Shown: positions 24,220-35,137, counted from the first letter of the stretch. The stretch is 64,000 nt of DNA from Bicyclus anynana (GCF_947172395.1 NC_069110.1:6516127-6580126), one strand, 5' to 3'. Notes: generated from the sequence alone by a model not told the origin. Numbers and translations are program-made.

Positions 24220-24762
24220 ACGATAACAAAACACAAACAAGCTTTTTTAAATTATCAGTCAGTCTCTCTGTCTGTTTGTCTGGGCCGATCGTTAGAACGG
24301 CTGAACAGATTTTAATGTGACTTTTACTGGAAATTCCCATTAAAACCATTGGAGGTTATTGAAGCTAAATAACTTTATAATGAAAATTTTGAAGGTCACG
24401 AAATTAATAATTACACTCTCGATCAAGTAATCATTATTCTCTTTCAGTGCACTTTTATTTGAAATTATTTCACTATAGTATATTTTCCCACATTTAGTTA
24501 TTCTTCCCCACTTTAACCCCCCAGAACTTTTAAACGGTTCAACCGATTTTAATCGAACGTGTCTAAGAGCACTCGCACATAAATCACCTTTTATACAAAA
24601 CAAATTAAATTGAAAACACTTCATCCATTCGGGAACTATGGTGCCACAGACAGACTGGCAGACAGATAGACAGACATGTCAAACTATAACACCCCTCTTT
24701 TTGCGTCGGCAGTTAAAAACCCATGGTTAATTTCACGTAGACGAATCGCGAACTTCCGCTAG
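24220..24762 (+). mobile_element. Diverged Helitron copy
   Basis: Body stretch CTCTGTCTGTTTGTCTGGGC followed by GAACGGCTGAACAGATTTTA; ends CGCGAACTTCCGCTAG at 24762. The hairpin has decayed and the 5' boundary is uncertain. Confidence 0.6.
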
Positions 24763-24913
24763 TGTAATAATAATGAATAAATATACTAAGGTTAGTAAAA
24801 GTTTGTATTTCTTTGTAATAATAGAATGAATTAATTAGATGTTACCAATAATGAAAGAGATAATATTAGATTAGCTCGTAAAAACATATTTTAAAAAGCC
24901 TCAATAATCAGTT

Positions 24914-25130
24914 ATTTTAAGAAATTAAATCTCACGTGTCTCAAACGTTGAAGGAAAAACATCGTGAGGAAACCCGCATACCAGAGAATTTTCTTAATTC
25001 TCTGCGTGTGTGAATCTGCCAATCCGCATTAGGCCAGCATGGTGGACTATTGGCCTAACCCCTCTCATTCTGAGAGGAGACTCGAGCTCAGCTGTGAGCT
25101 GAATATGGGTAGATAATGATGATGATGATA
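24914..25130 (+). mobile_element. SINE-B, 5' truncated
   Basis: Starts within the body at TTAAGAAATTAAATCTCACG and ends with GATGATGATGAT. The tRNA-like head is missing. Confidence 0.8.
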
Positions 25131-26364
25131 TACACTCATTTTGACAATCGAATGTGACGTCCGTGCATTGTACGTTTGAAATTCTGAATTTCTGAATAAT
25201 GTAATATGGGTTCCTAAATAGTTTTAATGAAATCAAAATATTCATCATTGACATTCAAACATAATATTATTAATTTAAAACCCATCACCAAAACACCTAA
25301 AATAGATGCAAAAACTTTTATGCTCAGATTTCAGGCTTATGCTTTATCTGTCAGTAATTAGGTGTAGATAAAAATAAACTGCACCGTATAAGCGTGGTAT
25401 GGCGATAGCGTATAATGCTGGACTTTGTCGGCAAGATGATAAGTTATATAAGAAGACATATAATCTAAATTGACAGGGCAGCACAAAAAATCGAAATGAC
25501 ACCATCGTAGCGATAAATCGTGTACCTACCTACGAATCCAATGCATGTTATGCTCCTATATGGGTCAAGGAACGTTTCCCCTTGCAACCTCCTTGGGATG
25601 GCAAGGCCAATCACCATTACTTGCAATTCTCGTTTTTTCTTCCGAATCAAATCATTTTTATTTACATATTGCTTGACCAGCCAGGGGTTATGTGGTCATC
25701 AACAAGGTCAAACTCAACATTATGGTGGCAAAATGGGGTACAAGAATATTTAAAAATGATACAATAATTAATTAAAAGAAACAATTAAGCCCCAAAATAC
25801 AGTATTTATTGTATACAATTAGTTTTAATTGAATTTAATAAATAAAGTATTTCAGTTACTTTTATTCAGTAGGTGTACCTTACCACCTAATTCTTTATTA
25901 ATTCTTAATATTAAGTAGTTGTAGGTAGGTACAATTCCATATACTGAGTACAATATTTCGAAGACTTTAGGTCTTGTATTAAAAATATCTAAGTCTAAAT
26001 TAAAGCATTTTAGAATAACAGGACCTTGAATGAATTTTGAATAATTATATTATTTAGTAATATGTATATGTTTTTTTAAATATTTTAGAAGTTTCCTTAA
26101 TTATTAACATACAAAAATTATTATATTAATTAACACAATTTGAAAGAACTATATTTTTAATTCTTTATGAAAGGAGCTTGGTCCGCTTTGGACTATGTCA
26201 CTCAGTAAGGAGATCTTTTCATACAAAAACTTAATTAATTAAGTAACTAATTAATTTTTTAAACGCCTTTTTGTAACTATAGTTTAAAAAAGTACCAAAA
26301 CCAATTTCAAAGGCTTTTTAAAGAAACGTTCTCAAATGTTGTTAAAATCTATTTCACTGACAAT

Positions 26365-26842
26365 TTTTTTTAAACTTGACTTCAATTTCATCTGATGGTA
26401 AGTGATGCTGCAATCTAAGATTGAAGCGGACTAACTTGTTAGGAGGAAGATGAAAATCCACACCCCTTTCGGTTTCTACAAGACATCCTACCGAAATTCT
26501 AAATCACTTGGCGATACATCTTTGCCGGTAGGGTGGTAACTAGGCACGGCCGAAGCCTACCGCCAGCCAGACCAGCAGGGCTATTCTGCATCGACGTTTT
26601 GTATAACTCACAAGTGCGAGTTTCGAATTCACCTCTTTCTCTCTCTGTCTAACATAATACTATAGAATGAGAAAAATAGAGGTGAATTCGAAACTCGCAC
26701 TTACGTGTTATACAAAGTAGCGTAACAGAATAGCCTAGCTGGACCAATTAAGAAAACCTCATTCGGCCCAGCCGAGGATCGAACCCATGACTTCGTTCTT
26801 GTAAATCCACCGCGTATACCACTGCGCCACAGAGGCCGTTAA
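26365..26842 (-). mobile_element. SINE-A, near full length, split by a short inverted-repeat element
   Basis: A reverse copy that keeps the tRNA-like head (GAGGATCGAACCCATGAC, box B complement, and GCGCCACAGAGGCC at the end). A 160-bp inverted-repeat element (26576-26738) splits it between GCCAGACC and GGACCAATTAAG. Confidence 0.8.
26576..26738. mobile_element. Short TIR element MITE-6 inside a SINE-A
   Basis: GGGCTATTCTG and GTGCGAGTTTCGAATTCACC on the left are mirrored by GGTGAATTCGAAACTCGCAC and CAGAATAGCC on the right. It forms a long hairpin with a short loop around 26650 and interrupts the SINE-A at 26365-26842, so it is younger than that SINE. Confidence 0.75.
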
Positions 26843-26854
26843 TGTTTGTCACCT

Positions 26855-27056
26855 TTCTGGCGCAGTTGGTAGTACTGTGGTTCGCAATAGCCCTGGGTTC
26901 TATTCCAAGCTCGATCAGTTTAGGATTTTATATTATTTAATTGGCACAGGTCCGGTCATTTGTTAGGCATCAACCGTGGCTAATTATCGAAATTACAATA
27001 CTACCACTCGATGATGAGTCCGACCCTTTTACCGTTCAGCTATTGAATGATGATGA
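26855..27056 (+). mobile_element. Another tRNA-like SINE
   Basis: CTGGCGCAGTTGGTAGTACTG resembles a box A region and GGTTCTATTCC a decayed box B, followed by an unrelated body and TGATGATGAT. Only one copy is seen, so its family status is uncertain. Confidence 0.45.
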
Positions 27057-27240
27057 TATTATCATCATCATTATCAACCCATATTCGGCTCACTGCTGAT
27101 CTCGAGTCTCCTCTTAGAATGAGAGGGGTTAGGCCAATAGTCCACCACGCTGGCCCAATGCGGATTGGCAGACTTCAAACCTGCATACCAGAGAATTAAG
27201 AATATTCTCTGGTATGCAGGTTTCCTCACGATGTTAGTAT
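27057..27240 (-). mobile_element. SINE-B, 5' truncated, with a new palindrome
   Basis: A reverse copy from the ATCATCATCATTATC tail to the GGTTTCCTCACGATG stretch. Its interior has become a perfect palindrome (27178-27222), which is not the state in other copies. Confidence 0.78.
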
Positions 27241-27679
27241 AAAAGTACTATGTCTTAAATAAAGTAGATAAGTAAAAAAACCCCTAAATTACAGTCAACG
27301 TCCGCTGTTTGAACTTATTCGTAATGCAAACTGAAGGTTATTGCACTAACTGGCCTTTCACACTGATGTTAATTCCCTGTTAGAAGTCGTACGCGTGATA
27401 AGTGCAATCTATGACTTTAAAGTTCGTTTCATGTAGGATGATGCGGGTGACAGTTCATTTCACTCTTGAAAGTTTGCCGCGAAACGCGATAATAGTACGT
27501 ATTATGAACGACATACAGGCGACTGTCACCCATACTATCTGAAAAACACTTTACTGACATACATCATCGTTAACAACCCATAGACTTGCGACTATGGGTT
27601 GTTAATGAATATGATGATTGGATTATGAATTTTTTATTTGGTATACCTACTTCGTACATATATTGCCTGATCATTAGTA

Positions 27680-27838
27680 TATTGCCTTATCATTATTAAC
27701 CTATATTTGACTCACAGTTGAGTTTGATCTCCTCTCAGAATAAGAGAGGTTAGGCCAATAGTGTGGCCTAATGCGGGTTGGCAGACTTCACACACGCAGA
27801 GAATTAAGAAAATTCTCTGGTATGCAGGTTTCTTCAGC
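27680..27838 (-). mobile_element. SINE-B, 5' truncated
   Basis: A reverse copy from ATTATTAACCTATATTTGAC to GGTATGCAGGTTTC; head absent. Confidence 0.72.
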
Positions 27839-27939
27839 CGGTATTACTAAAAAAGTAAATTATTAGTTTCTGTTACAGATAAATGTTTGTCATTTATTGT
27901 CAAAATTTTTAAATGTTTATTTATTATATTTTATCTCAC

Positions 27940-28110
27940 AAAGTTAATTTTATTCATAAAATGTTGAGCATTTTTTTGACATAAATACTTTTTGCTAAGG
28001 TTTAAAAAAGTACCGTTCGTTCTTCGACGGATGATAAAGGTTTTATATTACATTACAGAACATGTGCATTTTACTTTATATTACGGCACATGTGCGTAAT
28101 AAGATACATT
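27940..28110 (-). repeat. Inverted-repeat partner (family H)
   Basis: AAAATGTTGAGCATTTTTTT, GGTTTAAAAAAGTACCGTTC and TTACGGCACATGTGCGTAAT are the reverse of the stretch at 10793-11000. Confidence 0.6.
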
Positions 28111-28395
28111 ACGATATTGAAATTGTTGAAATAACAGATACTTTACGAGCAAATGTTTTTTAAGATAATTGATCGTCTAGAGGCCGCCTTACACCGTAAC
28201 CACACAACAGACGCGTTGCGTTGGTTTTCAAATAACGCTTAAGTGTGAAGACGCCGTGTATTTCTCAAAAAGAGTATTATTATTTGGGAGTGTTTGCAAA
28301 TCAAATTTCCGTAATTCGCTAAAAAGTTTAACTGTGTTAGATGAGCCTTATGTAGGTGGTTTAAATAAAAGAGAAGTCCAGCCTACTACATTTGA

Positions 28396-28700
28396 GAGTC
28401 GTGATAGCCCAGTGGATATGACCTCTGCCTCCGATTCCGGAGGGTGTGGGTTCGAATCCGGTCAGGGGCATGCACCTCCGACTTTTCAGTAGGGTGCATT
28501 TTAAGAAATTAAATATCACGTGTCTCAAACTTTGAAGGAAAATATCGTGAGGAAACCTGCACACCAGAGAATTTCTTAATTTTCTGCGTGTTTGAAGTCT
28601 GCCAATCCGCATTGGGCCAGCGTGGTGGACTATTGGCTTAACCCCTCTCATTCTGAGAAGAGACTCGAGCTCAGCTGTGAGCCGTATATGTGTTGATAAC
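28396..28700 (+). mobile_element. SINE-B, full length
   Basis: Head GAGTCGTGATAGCCCAGTGG, box B GTTCGAATCC, body through GAGACTCGAGCTCAGCTGTG, ending at GTTGATAACGAC. Confidence 0.82.
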
Positions 28701-28754
28701 GACTACAGTTGTCAAATATGTAACAGCATGATATGAAGGTGTAACTATACTACA

Positions 28755-28870
28755 CGTGAAAATAACACTGCGCTTACCGGTGCAGGGTCGCCATTCCAAC
28801 ACCTTGGGACCCCAACGTTCGTCGACTCTTCGAACCATGTGGCCTGCCCATTGCCACTTCAATATGATTA
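28755..28870 (-). pseudogene. RTE-like LINE fragment
   Basis: The minus strand reads KWQWAGHMVRRVDERWGPKV then LEWRPCTGKRSV, the same C-terminal motif as at 11345-11700. Confidence 0.7.
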
Positions 28871-28959
28871 GAAGTGCAGAATATGAAGGATTCATAAAAT
28901 GATATTTATTTTAGGAATATTGGTTATATCTTTAAAATATGACCAATATTCCCAAAATT

Positions 28960-29680
28960 GCAATGACAGTAGCTTCCACTAGTTACTTGAAATTAAAGTA
29001 GATATTTTATTTAACCTACATACCTATACCTTAATATTTAATTTACTACATTTTATGTAGATACGTTCATTTATAATTACACTCGACACCGCAATATCCT
29101 ATAACCGAACATGATAAATAAATTTATTTTTGCGGGTAGTTTGATATTGTTTGTAATTTAAAGTTAAATAAACACTTTGTCAATTTACTGATTTACGTAT
29201 AAATAGTTAACGAATACATTCATAAGGCAAAGTTAAAAACATTCTGTTTTTAGATGCATACCACCCTTCGCGTTTGTTATTAGTTAACTTTGTTTATAAA
29301 TAGTTAACAAACGTACTGTGTATTTCATACCACATTCTGCCACCAAGTTGTTGGGTTTTAAAGTGTTATAGCAACAACATCTGATTTATTTATTCATTCT
29401 TACAGCCTGTGTGTTCCTTCATGGTAGGTACTATTTTCAATGTTGTCGCAATATGAAATGTAGAATTGAATGTATAACATTGTAGACGGTACATGGGACT
29501 TGGACAATGTAATAAATTGCGGTAGCTGTTAGCTGTTTTGAAATTTAAATAAAAATCTTACAAGTCTGCTGTAAATGTCCGTTGGATTGATAGTTGTTTT
29601 CTTTCGAATGAAAATGAGGGATTGGAATTTATAGCTGCTCCCGCTTTACCTGCATATCTCTCGTTACTGGGTATCATATT
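28960..29680. other. No recognised gene
   Basis: AT-rich DNA with no long frame; the recurring AATAGTTAAC stretches (29208, 29297) are the only internal similarity. Confidence 0.5.
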
Positions 29681-29681
29681 A

Positions 29682-29850
29682 TCATATCAGCCGATGAACG
29701 TCCACTGCAAGACATGGATGGACCTTTTGTGAGGACTTCCAAATCACGATCCTGAGCCGCCTGCATCCAGTGAATCCCTGCGACTCGCTCGCTTTCCACT
29801 TTCTAGTGTGGGGTTGCCATTCCAGCACCTTGGGACCGAACAAACCCCGA
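29682..29850 (-). mobile_element. RTE-like LINE fragment
   Basis: On the plus strand ATCAGCCGATGAACGTCCAC, CTGCATCCAGTGAATCCCTG and CCATTCCAGCACCTTGGGAC. A deletion has removed the middle. Confidence 0.65.
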
Positions 29851-30056
29851 ACTTTAATGTTACCAACGATATATTGTAACTAGACATACCTACCTCATTT
29901 TAAAAACACTAAAAGTTTATCATTGTATGCTTTTACCATAGGTAAGTACCACGAATACGCCTAATCTTTAGCGTTATTACGGTAACCAATTATGAAGTTT
30001 GGAATGTGGTGGATTATGTAGGCTTCAAGGGTCCTCCAGACCCTCAACCGTCCAAG

Positions 30057-30250
30057 TATCATCATCATTAAATCGATAACCGTCCACTGCTGGACATAGA
30101 CCTCTTGCATGGACTTACAAACAAAACGATTTAGAACCGCCAGCATCCAGTGGTTCCCAGTAACCCACCTGATGTTCTCGGTCCACCAACAGTTAGTGTG
30201 GGGTCAACCAACACTGCGCTTTCCGTTGCGGGGTTCCGTTCCCAGCAAAA
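30057..30250 (-). mobile_element. RTE-like LINE fragment
   Basis: ATCATCATTAAATCGATAACCG start, then GGTCCACCAACAGTTAGTG and GCGGGGTTCCGTTCCCAGCA in the plus orientation; reversed and decayed LINE tail. Confidence 0.6.
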
Positions 30251-30339
30251 ATGTTATACATACTGTAGATATGTTACTACCGCGTCAAAACCGAGAAGAA
30301 CAAACGGATTTTAACATTATATGTTTAAGTAATACAAGT

Positions 30340-30432
30340 GCATACACTGATGCGCATCGTACGGATCGCATCGAACGGATTTTATCAAAAAAAAAAAAAA
30401 TTAAAATCCATTGGATGCGATGCGACCGATAA
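30340..30432. mobile_element. MITE-2 copy, right end lost
   Basis: ACTGATGCGCATCGTACGGA then TCGCATCGAACGGATTTTAT, and GGATGCGATGCGACCGAT as inner inverted repeat. SINE-A tail follows directly. Confidence 0.58.
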
Positions 30433-30433
30433 G

Positions 30434-30612
30434 ATTTTTTTTTATTCTTTACAAGTTAGCCCTTGACTACAATTCACCTGATGGTAAGTGATGATGCAAA
30501 ATGGAAGCAAGCTAACTTGTTCAAAGGATGAAAATCCACACCCCTTTTGGTTTCTACACGACATCGTACCGGAACGCTAAATCGCTTGGCAGTACGTCTT
30601 TGTCATTAGTGA
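30434..30612 (-). mobile_element. SINE-A fragment
   Basis: Reverse copy from the T-rich tail to the GTACGTCTTTGTCA stretch, then cut off where Helitron sequence begins. Confidence 0.75.
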
Positions 30613-30617
30613 TCAAT

Positions 30618-30888
30618 AATGATGCCAAAAATTCAATCAGTAAAATTTTTGTCTGTCTGTATGTTCGTTATAGAAACAAAAACTACTTAACGGATTTTAA
30701 CGAAGCTTAGTACAATTATTCTTCATACTCCTAAGCAGGTTATAGTATACTTTTCATCATGCTATGATCAATAGGAGCCGAACAGTGAAGGGAAATGTTG
30801 GGGAAAAGGGAGAAGTTATTCCATTGTGACAGCGATAATACTGTAAGCGCTGGATTAAAGAGCGGACTAAGTCGCAGGCGTCCGCTAG
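30618..30888 (+). mobile_element. Helitron copy, 5' part diverged
   Basis: Body with TTTGTCTGTCTGTATGTTCG and an AACGGATTTTAACG stretch; ends AAGTCGCAGGCGTCCGCTAG at 30885-30888. It directly follows a truncated SINE-A. Confidence 0.65.
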
Positions 30889-31029
30889 TATAGTATACAA
30901 TAATTTTGAGTCCCAGTATATATTATTTTTATATATTTTAATTTACATTTTAGGCCTAAAATGTCGAGATTCGAGGAATTTTTAAAAATTATATTATATG
31001 ATTTTTAAAAATGGGGTCAAATCGATACA

Positions 31030-31225
31030 TTTCCTACTAGTGTTGGTTAAAAATACCATCTCTTGTTCTAACGACGCCGTCGCCTCTTGCGCTTGACCAC
31101 TTCCCTGGCTCGCCAAACTTATAATTGCAAAACGTAATGGCGTCAGCGGCACTGACCTCCGCAGTTTCAAGTACGAGAGGTCGTTAGCTCTGCACTCTGC
31201 AGCGGTGCACTGTATGCACAAACTA
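31030..31225. other. Unassigned GC-richer segment
   Basis: Contains ACGACGCCGTCGCCTCTTGC and GACCTCCGCAGTTTCAAGTA and a minus-strand frame of 75 codons. No recognised motif. Repeats surround it. Confidence 0.25.
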
Positions 31226-31477
31226 GTTGATCTCAGACGCTGATTTCTGATGGATTTGAGCTGTTTTTAACTGACAATGAAATATTTTTAACAAAAAATT
31301 TAACCGACTTCAAAAAATAAACTAAAAAGAGAAAATAACATCGTATATGCTACTTTCTGATTACTTTGAAGGCGGTGAAAAGCCAGTGACGTATTAATTA
31401 GCCGTTTCTGAAAGAACCACTGGATAGAACTGTCTTTAGATCCAAAAGTTAATGATTTAATCGGCTTTAGTTAAAGC

Positions 31478-31622
31478 ATTTAATTTTCATAATTTTCATA
31501 GAAATCGGTTTAGTAATTTTGTGCTAAAATGAAAATAACGAAATGGCCCGTACATTGGCCACAGTACTTTTCGTTATTTTCATTTTAACACAAAATTACT
31601 GCACCGATTTTCATAAAAATTA
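31478..31622. repeat. Long inverted repeat
   Basis: TTTTCATAGAAATCGG, AGTAATTTTGTGCTAAAATG and AAAATAACG on the left mirror CGTTATTTTCATTTTAAC, ACAAAATTACT and CCGATTTTCATAAAAAT on the right. Arms about 65 bp around a 25-bp loop. Confidence 0.65.
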
Positions 31623-31801
31623 AGTGGGATCAATCTGAAAGTACACTCTTTCAAACAAAAAAAAATTAAATTGGTTAAAAAATGACGAAGTTATGCGGTA
31701 ACAAACATAAAAAAAAACATACGCGTTGAATTATGAACTACAAAGATTGGTATATGATCGGGCAATAGAAATGTATACCCTCATCTGCTATTTATTAGTG
31801 T

Positions 31802-32076
31802 CTAGCGGACGCCCGCGACTTCGTCCGCATGGATTTCGCATTTTTACAAATTCCGCGGGAACCATGGATGTTGTTACACATATAAACCTTTGTCTTTTTT
31901 TAGGGTTTGATTTAGGGTCCGATATCATGTTGAAAAGGTGTGGATTTTTATCCCACATCTATTAACCCGTTTCTATCTTAGATTGCATCATCACTTACCA
32001 TTAGGTGAGACTGTAGCCAAGGGTTCACTTGTAACGAAATTAGAAGTAAACGTCTGAAACCGCGGGACGCTGCTAG
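31802..32076. mobile_element. Segment flanked by two opposed Helitron 3' ends
   Basis: The left edge is a minus-strand Helitron end (CTAGCGGACGCCCGCGAC) with body as far as the ACCATGGATG stretch. The right edge is a plus-strand end (GGGACGCTGCTAG). Between them at about 31938-32040 is a SINE-A 3' fragment (CTTAGATTGCATCATCACTT). Probably several insertions plus deletion. Confidence 0.55.
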
Positions 32077-32156
32077 TTTGCAACAAATAAATTTAATAAA
32101 CAATTAATATTGTGTAAATATTGTGCTAATAGTAAAATTTCCTTATAAAATACCTA

Positions 32157-32292
32157 CACTGGGTTATTCATTTCTCTTCTCGAACCAAGGCGAGTTTTCG
32201 AATGATTATTATCACCATTATCTTAAGTTTAATATTATTACCTGACGTTCCGAAAGAGCTAAACTAAGCCTATTTGAAATAAATGTTTTTTT
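32157..32292 (+). mobile_element. Non-LTR element 3' end (family F)
   Basis: CTCTTCTCGAACCAAGGCG and AACTAAGCCTATTTGAAATA, then a T-rich tail. Confidence 0.58.
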
Positions 32293-32414
32293 TTTGGTCA
32301 TTCAGTTACATTTTTCACACTTTACTTAATTTCATAACATGCTGAATAAAATTCTGCGAATACCTAATGAACGACGAATACGAAATTATACAATTTTATT
32401 ATTTATAGGTCAAG

Positions 32415-32567
32415 TCCTGAGTTTCGACCTGTTTTCGCTTCACGATGACCAACTGAAAAAATTATCGCTGACCTACCACACTTTTTGAATACAGGTTTGT
32501 ATTCAAAAAGTGGGTTATCTTCGTAATATTTTTTTCAATGGTCGTCGTCAACTGCGAAGCGATTTTG
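32415..32567. mobile_element. Short TIR element, cut by a SINE-A
   Basis: TTTTCGCTTCACGATGACCA on the left pairs with TGGTCGTCGTCAACTGCGAA on the right. At its centre is a hairpin (CACTTTTTGAATAC / GTATTCAAAAAGTG, 32479-32512). SINE-A sequence starts right after. Confidence 0.55.
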
Positions 32568-32772
32568 GCTGGTGGGAGGCTTTGGCCGTGGCTAGTTACG
32601 AAAAAGACGTACCGCCAAGCGATTTAGCGTTCCGGTACGATGTCGTGTAGAAACCGAAAGGGGTGTGGATTTTCACCCTCCTCCTAACAAGGGCCTCTGC
32701 CATCTTAGATTGCATCATCGCTTACCATCAGATGAGATTGTAGTCAAGGGCTATCTTGTAAAGAATAAAAAA
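32566..32772 (+). mobile_element. SINE-A fragment, head missing
   Basis: Starts at GGCTGGTGGGAGGCTTTGGC and runs to the AAAGAATAAAAAAAG tail. The 5' third with the tRNA-like head is absent. Confidence 0.78.
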
Positions 32773-32773
32773 A

Positions 32774-32900
32774 GATATCATCATCAATAACAGCTCATAT
32801 TCGGCTCACTGTTGAGCACGAGTATCCTCTCAGAATGAGAGAGGTTAGGCCAATAGTCCACCACGCTGGCCCAATGAATTTTTGGATTTTAGGATTGGCA
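32774..32900 (-). mobile_element. SINE-B fragment
   Basis: A reverse copy from ATCATCATCAATAACAGC to CACGCTGGCCCAATG, with 14-17 foreign bases before GATTGGCAG. It abuts the tail of a SINE-A. Confidence 0.72.
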
Positions 32901-32943
32901 GAATCTAGTAATATAGCCAGCATCAACAAACTGATGCTGTCTA

Positions 32944-33070
32944 TGGTCGAACGCGCTTACCTAAAAGATGCCTATTCACTCTTGACTTGAAGATACTCAT
33001 ATTATAGGTGGTAGAAAAACATAAGCTGGCAAGGGATTCCATATCTTTACAGTGTACATGTAGTAAGTGT
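32944..33070 (-). mobile_element. Dispersed repeat (type E), fragment
   Basis: Shares AAGATGCCTATTCACTCTTG and a CATATTATAGGTGGTAG stretch with the type E repeat at 41525-41765. Confidence 0.45.
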
Positions 33071-33219
33071 CAAAGGGAGATCGACTTCATAATATGGGTG
33101 TATATCGCTGCGATTTCTAGCTGTTCTGAGATAGAACGTTCAGGATGGAAACAGTTCCTGCACATACTCCCCGAAATATATCTTGTAAAATACCGATAGT
33201 CATGCCACAGACACTTGTA

Positions 33220-33475
33220 CGACGTATCGAATGTACATTCTGCAGAGTCGCGAAGCTGCAATGGCAATCAGCCGATAGAAGCCCCAAGGTGCTGGAATGG
33301 CGACCCGCGCCAGAAAGCGCAGTGTTGGTCAATTGGTTAGTCTAGGCGGAAAAAGGACATCAAGCGGGTTGTAGAGAGCTGCTGGATGCTGGCGACTCGA
33401 GACTGTTTGGTTTGAAAGTACATGCAAGAGGCCTTTCTCCAGCATTGGACGTCCATCGGCGTTGATGATGATGAT
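33220..33475 (+). mobile_element. RTE-like LINE fragment
   Basis: GCAGAGTCGCGAAGCTGCAA, AAGGTGCTGGAATGGCGACC and ATCAAGCGGGTTGTAGAGAG, ending GATGATGATGATGATGG. An internal deletion lies near 33270. Confidence 0.65.
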
Positions 33476-33599
33476 GATGGTGATACCAATGGATCGTCAG
33501 CTGTCCATCAATTATGATTATAAAACAAAAAAAATATATTGAAAATAGCTTTATTAATATTTGCAAATCACTTCTCCGCGTCTCCAAAATTGTACTAAT

Positions 33600-33761
33600 A
33601 ATAATAAGAGGTAAAGTGTGTGGTACTGTAGGGGATAAACTCTGGATCTACTGACCCGATTTAGAAAGCCACGTTATTTGTAAATGCTATAATTATAAAC
33701 TAATCCTCGTATTCTCACTGGAACGGAAACTACGCGGGTGCAGTCGCGGGGCGTCCGCTAG
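33600..33761 (+). mobile_element. Helitron 3' portion
   Basis: Ends GTCGCGGGGCGTCCGCTAG, preceded by GGAACGGAAACTACGCGGG, a common Helitron 3' stretch. The 5' end is not clear. Confidence 0.62.
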
Positions 33762-34453
33762 TGATACATATATAGTTGGACAATTCACCAGAGCCTTTAC
33801 CACCTTATCCGAGACTTTACGTACTTAAGTTGAAGTCACAATTAGAAAAACATTATAATTGTACCTACAGATACTTTGATTGACGTCATCATGGAATACA
33901 TTACAAATTTTACAGAATCCGATGACCCTTCAATATGGTCGGCTTGGTATTCACCTTGAACAAAATATCAACGACCATTTAACAAGGTCACCACCCTCGT
34001 TGTTGAAATACCTAACATGTAGATTTTGAATGCCTTGAATAAGATTAAAAATATCTAAACCAGTCTAAAATTATTTTAAATTTTTATCTCTGCAGATGAC
34101 GAACTTCGTTGTCTTGGCTTAATTGTGTTACGTCATATCTATTAATATAAACCTATTTTAGTATCCCACAACTGGGCATAGGCTTCTTTTTTATCCTAAC
34201 GCGATGTGAATTTGTAGCTTAAAGGTCATAACACACTTATCAGCTCGGAAAAGGATCGGCACTATAGCCTTGCCGTCTACCTGGCGTCGCTTCAGTTGAC
34301 GGCCAGGCAAAGGTATCTTCGTATGGTTCGAGAGCTGGTGGACATTTTTGGATAGGTATTTGAGGCAATATCATTCCAAATATCATGGGGGGATCGCGTA
34401 CGCAATATTACTGTGCTGGAAAGAATAGGAAATCCAACAGAAGTTCTGCAGCA

Positions 34454-34680
34454 CGTATAAAGGAGGAAGCTCGAATACTATGTCATATCATGCGAAACTC
34501 CAAATATTCAACCGGCTTCAGCTTCTATTATCCAGAGAACGATAAACGGAAAATGAAAGCTTATACTTACGGCAATGGTTTAAAATGAGTAACAGATCAT
34601 TGTTTCGGGCAGCAGTGGATATAAGTAAATTAGTCTTAATTGCTAACCTCCAATAGCAGATGACACTAGAAGAAGAAGAA
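34454..34680 (+). pseudogene. Second LINE type, C-terminal fragment of reverse-transcriptase frame
   Basis: Across frameshifts the plus strand reads CHIMRNSKYS, then after a shift WFKMSNRSLFRAAVDISKLV and LIANLQ stop. This is a second lepidopteran LINE C-terminus (GHIMRN ... WF ... LFRAA ... IANLQ), followed by a GAAGAAGAAGAA tail. It has no catalytic part. Part of it lies in a 67-codon frame with no function of its own. Confidence 0.65.
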
Positions 34681-35137
34681 TTTGAGGCAAGTTGAAAATT
34701 TGTCCTGTACCCATACCCATATAGATTTTTTTGCAAAGATGTTATACTATAAAATTTATTTATTTTTATAGTATACAATCGCGTTTTTTTGGAAATATCT
34801 AGAACTTTAAAGCGAAATTAAAATTTGACCAAGATCTGACGCTGGGATCAAACTCGGGACAATAAGATTTAAAGTAAAATATTAACCACTAAAACACAGA
34901 TCAAGCAATTTTCTAAGAAAGGATTAAACTTGGACACAATGGGTATACTAGATAACTTAGGTATTGTTCTAATCTGTGGTTCTAATAGATAGCATTGAAA
35001 CAACTGTTTCTATAGTTCATTGCCAAGTTTGTTGTTACAGTTGAATACAATAATTTAGCCATTTATAAGGAGTAATTCCTTATAAATGTCTAAATTATTA
35101 TATTCCTCAATCATCATCAATTATTATTTTCTATTTC

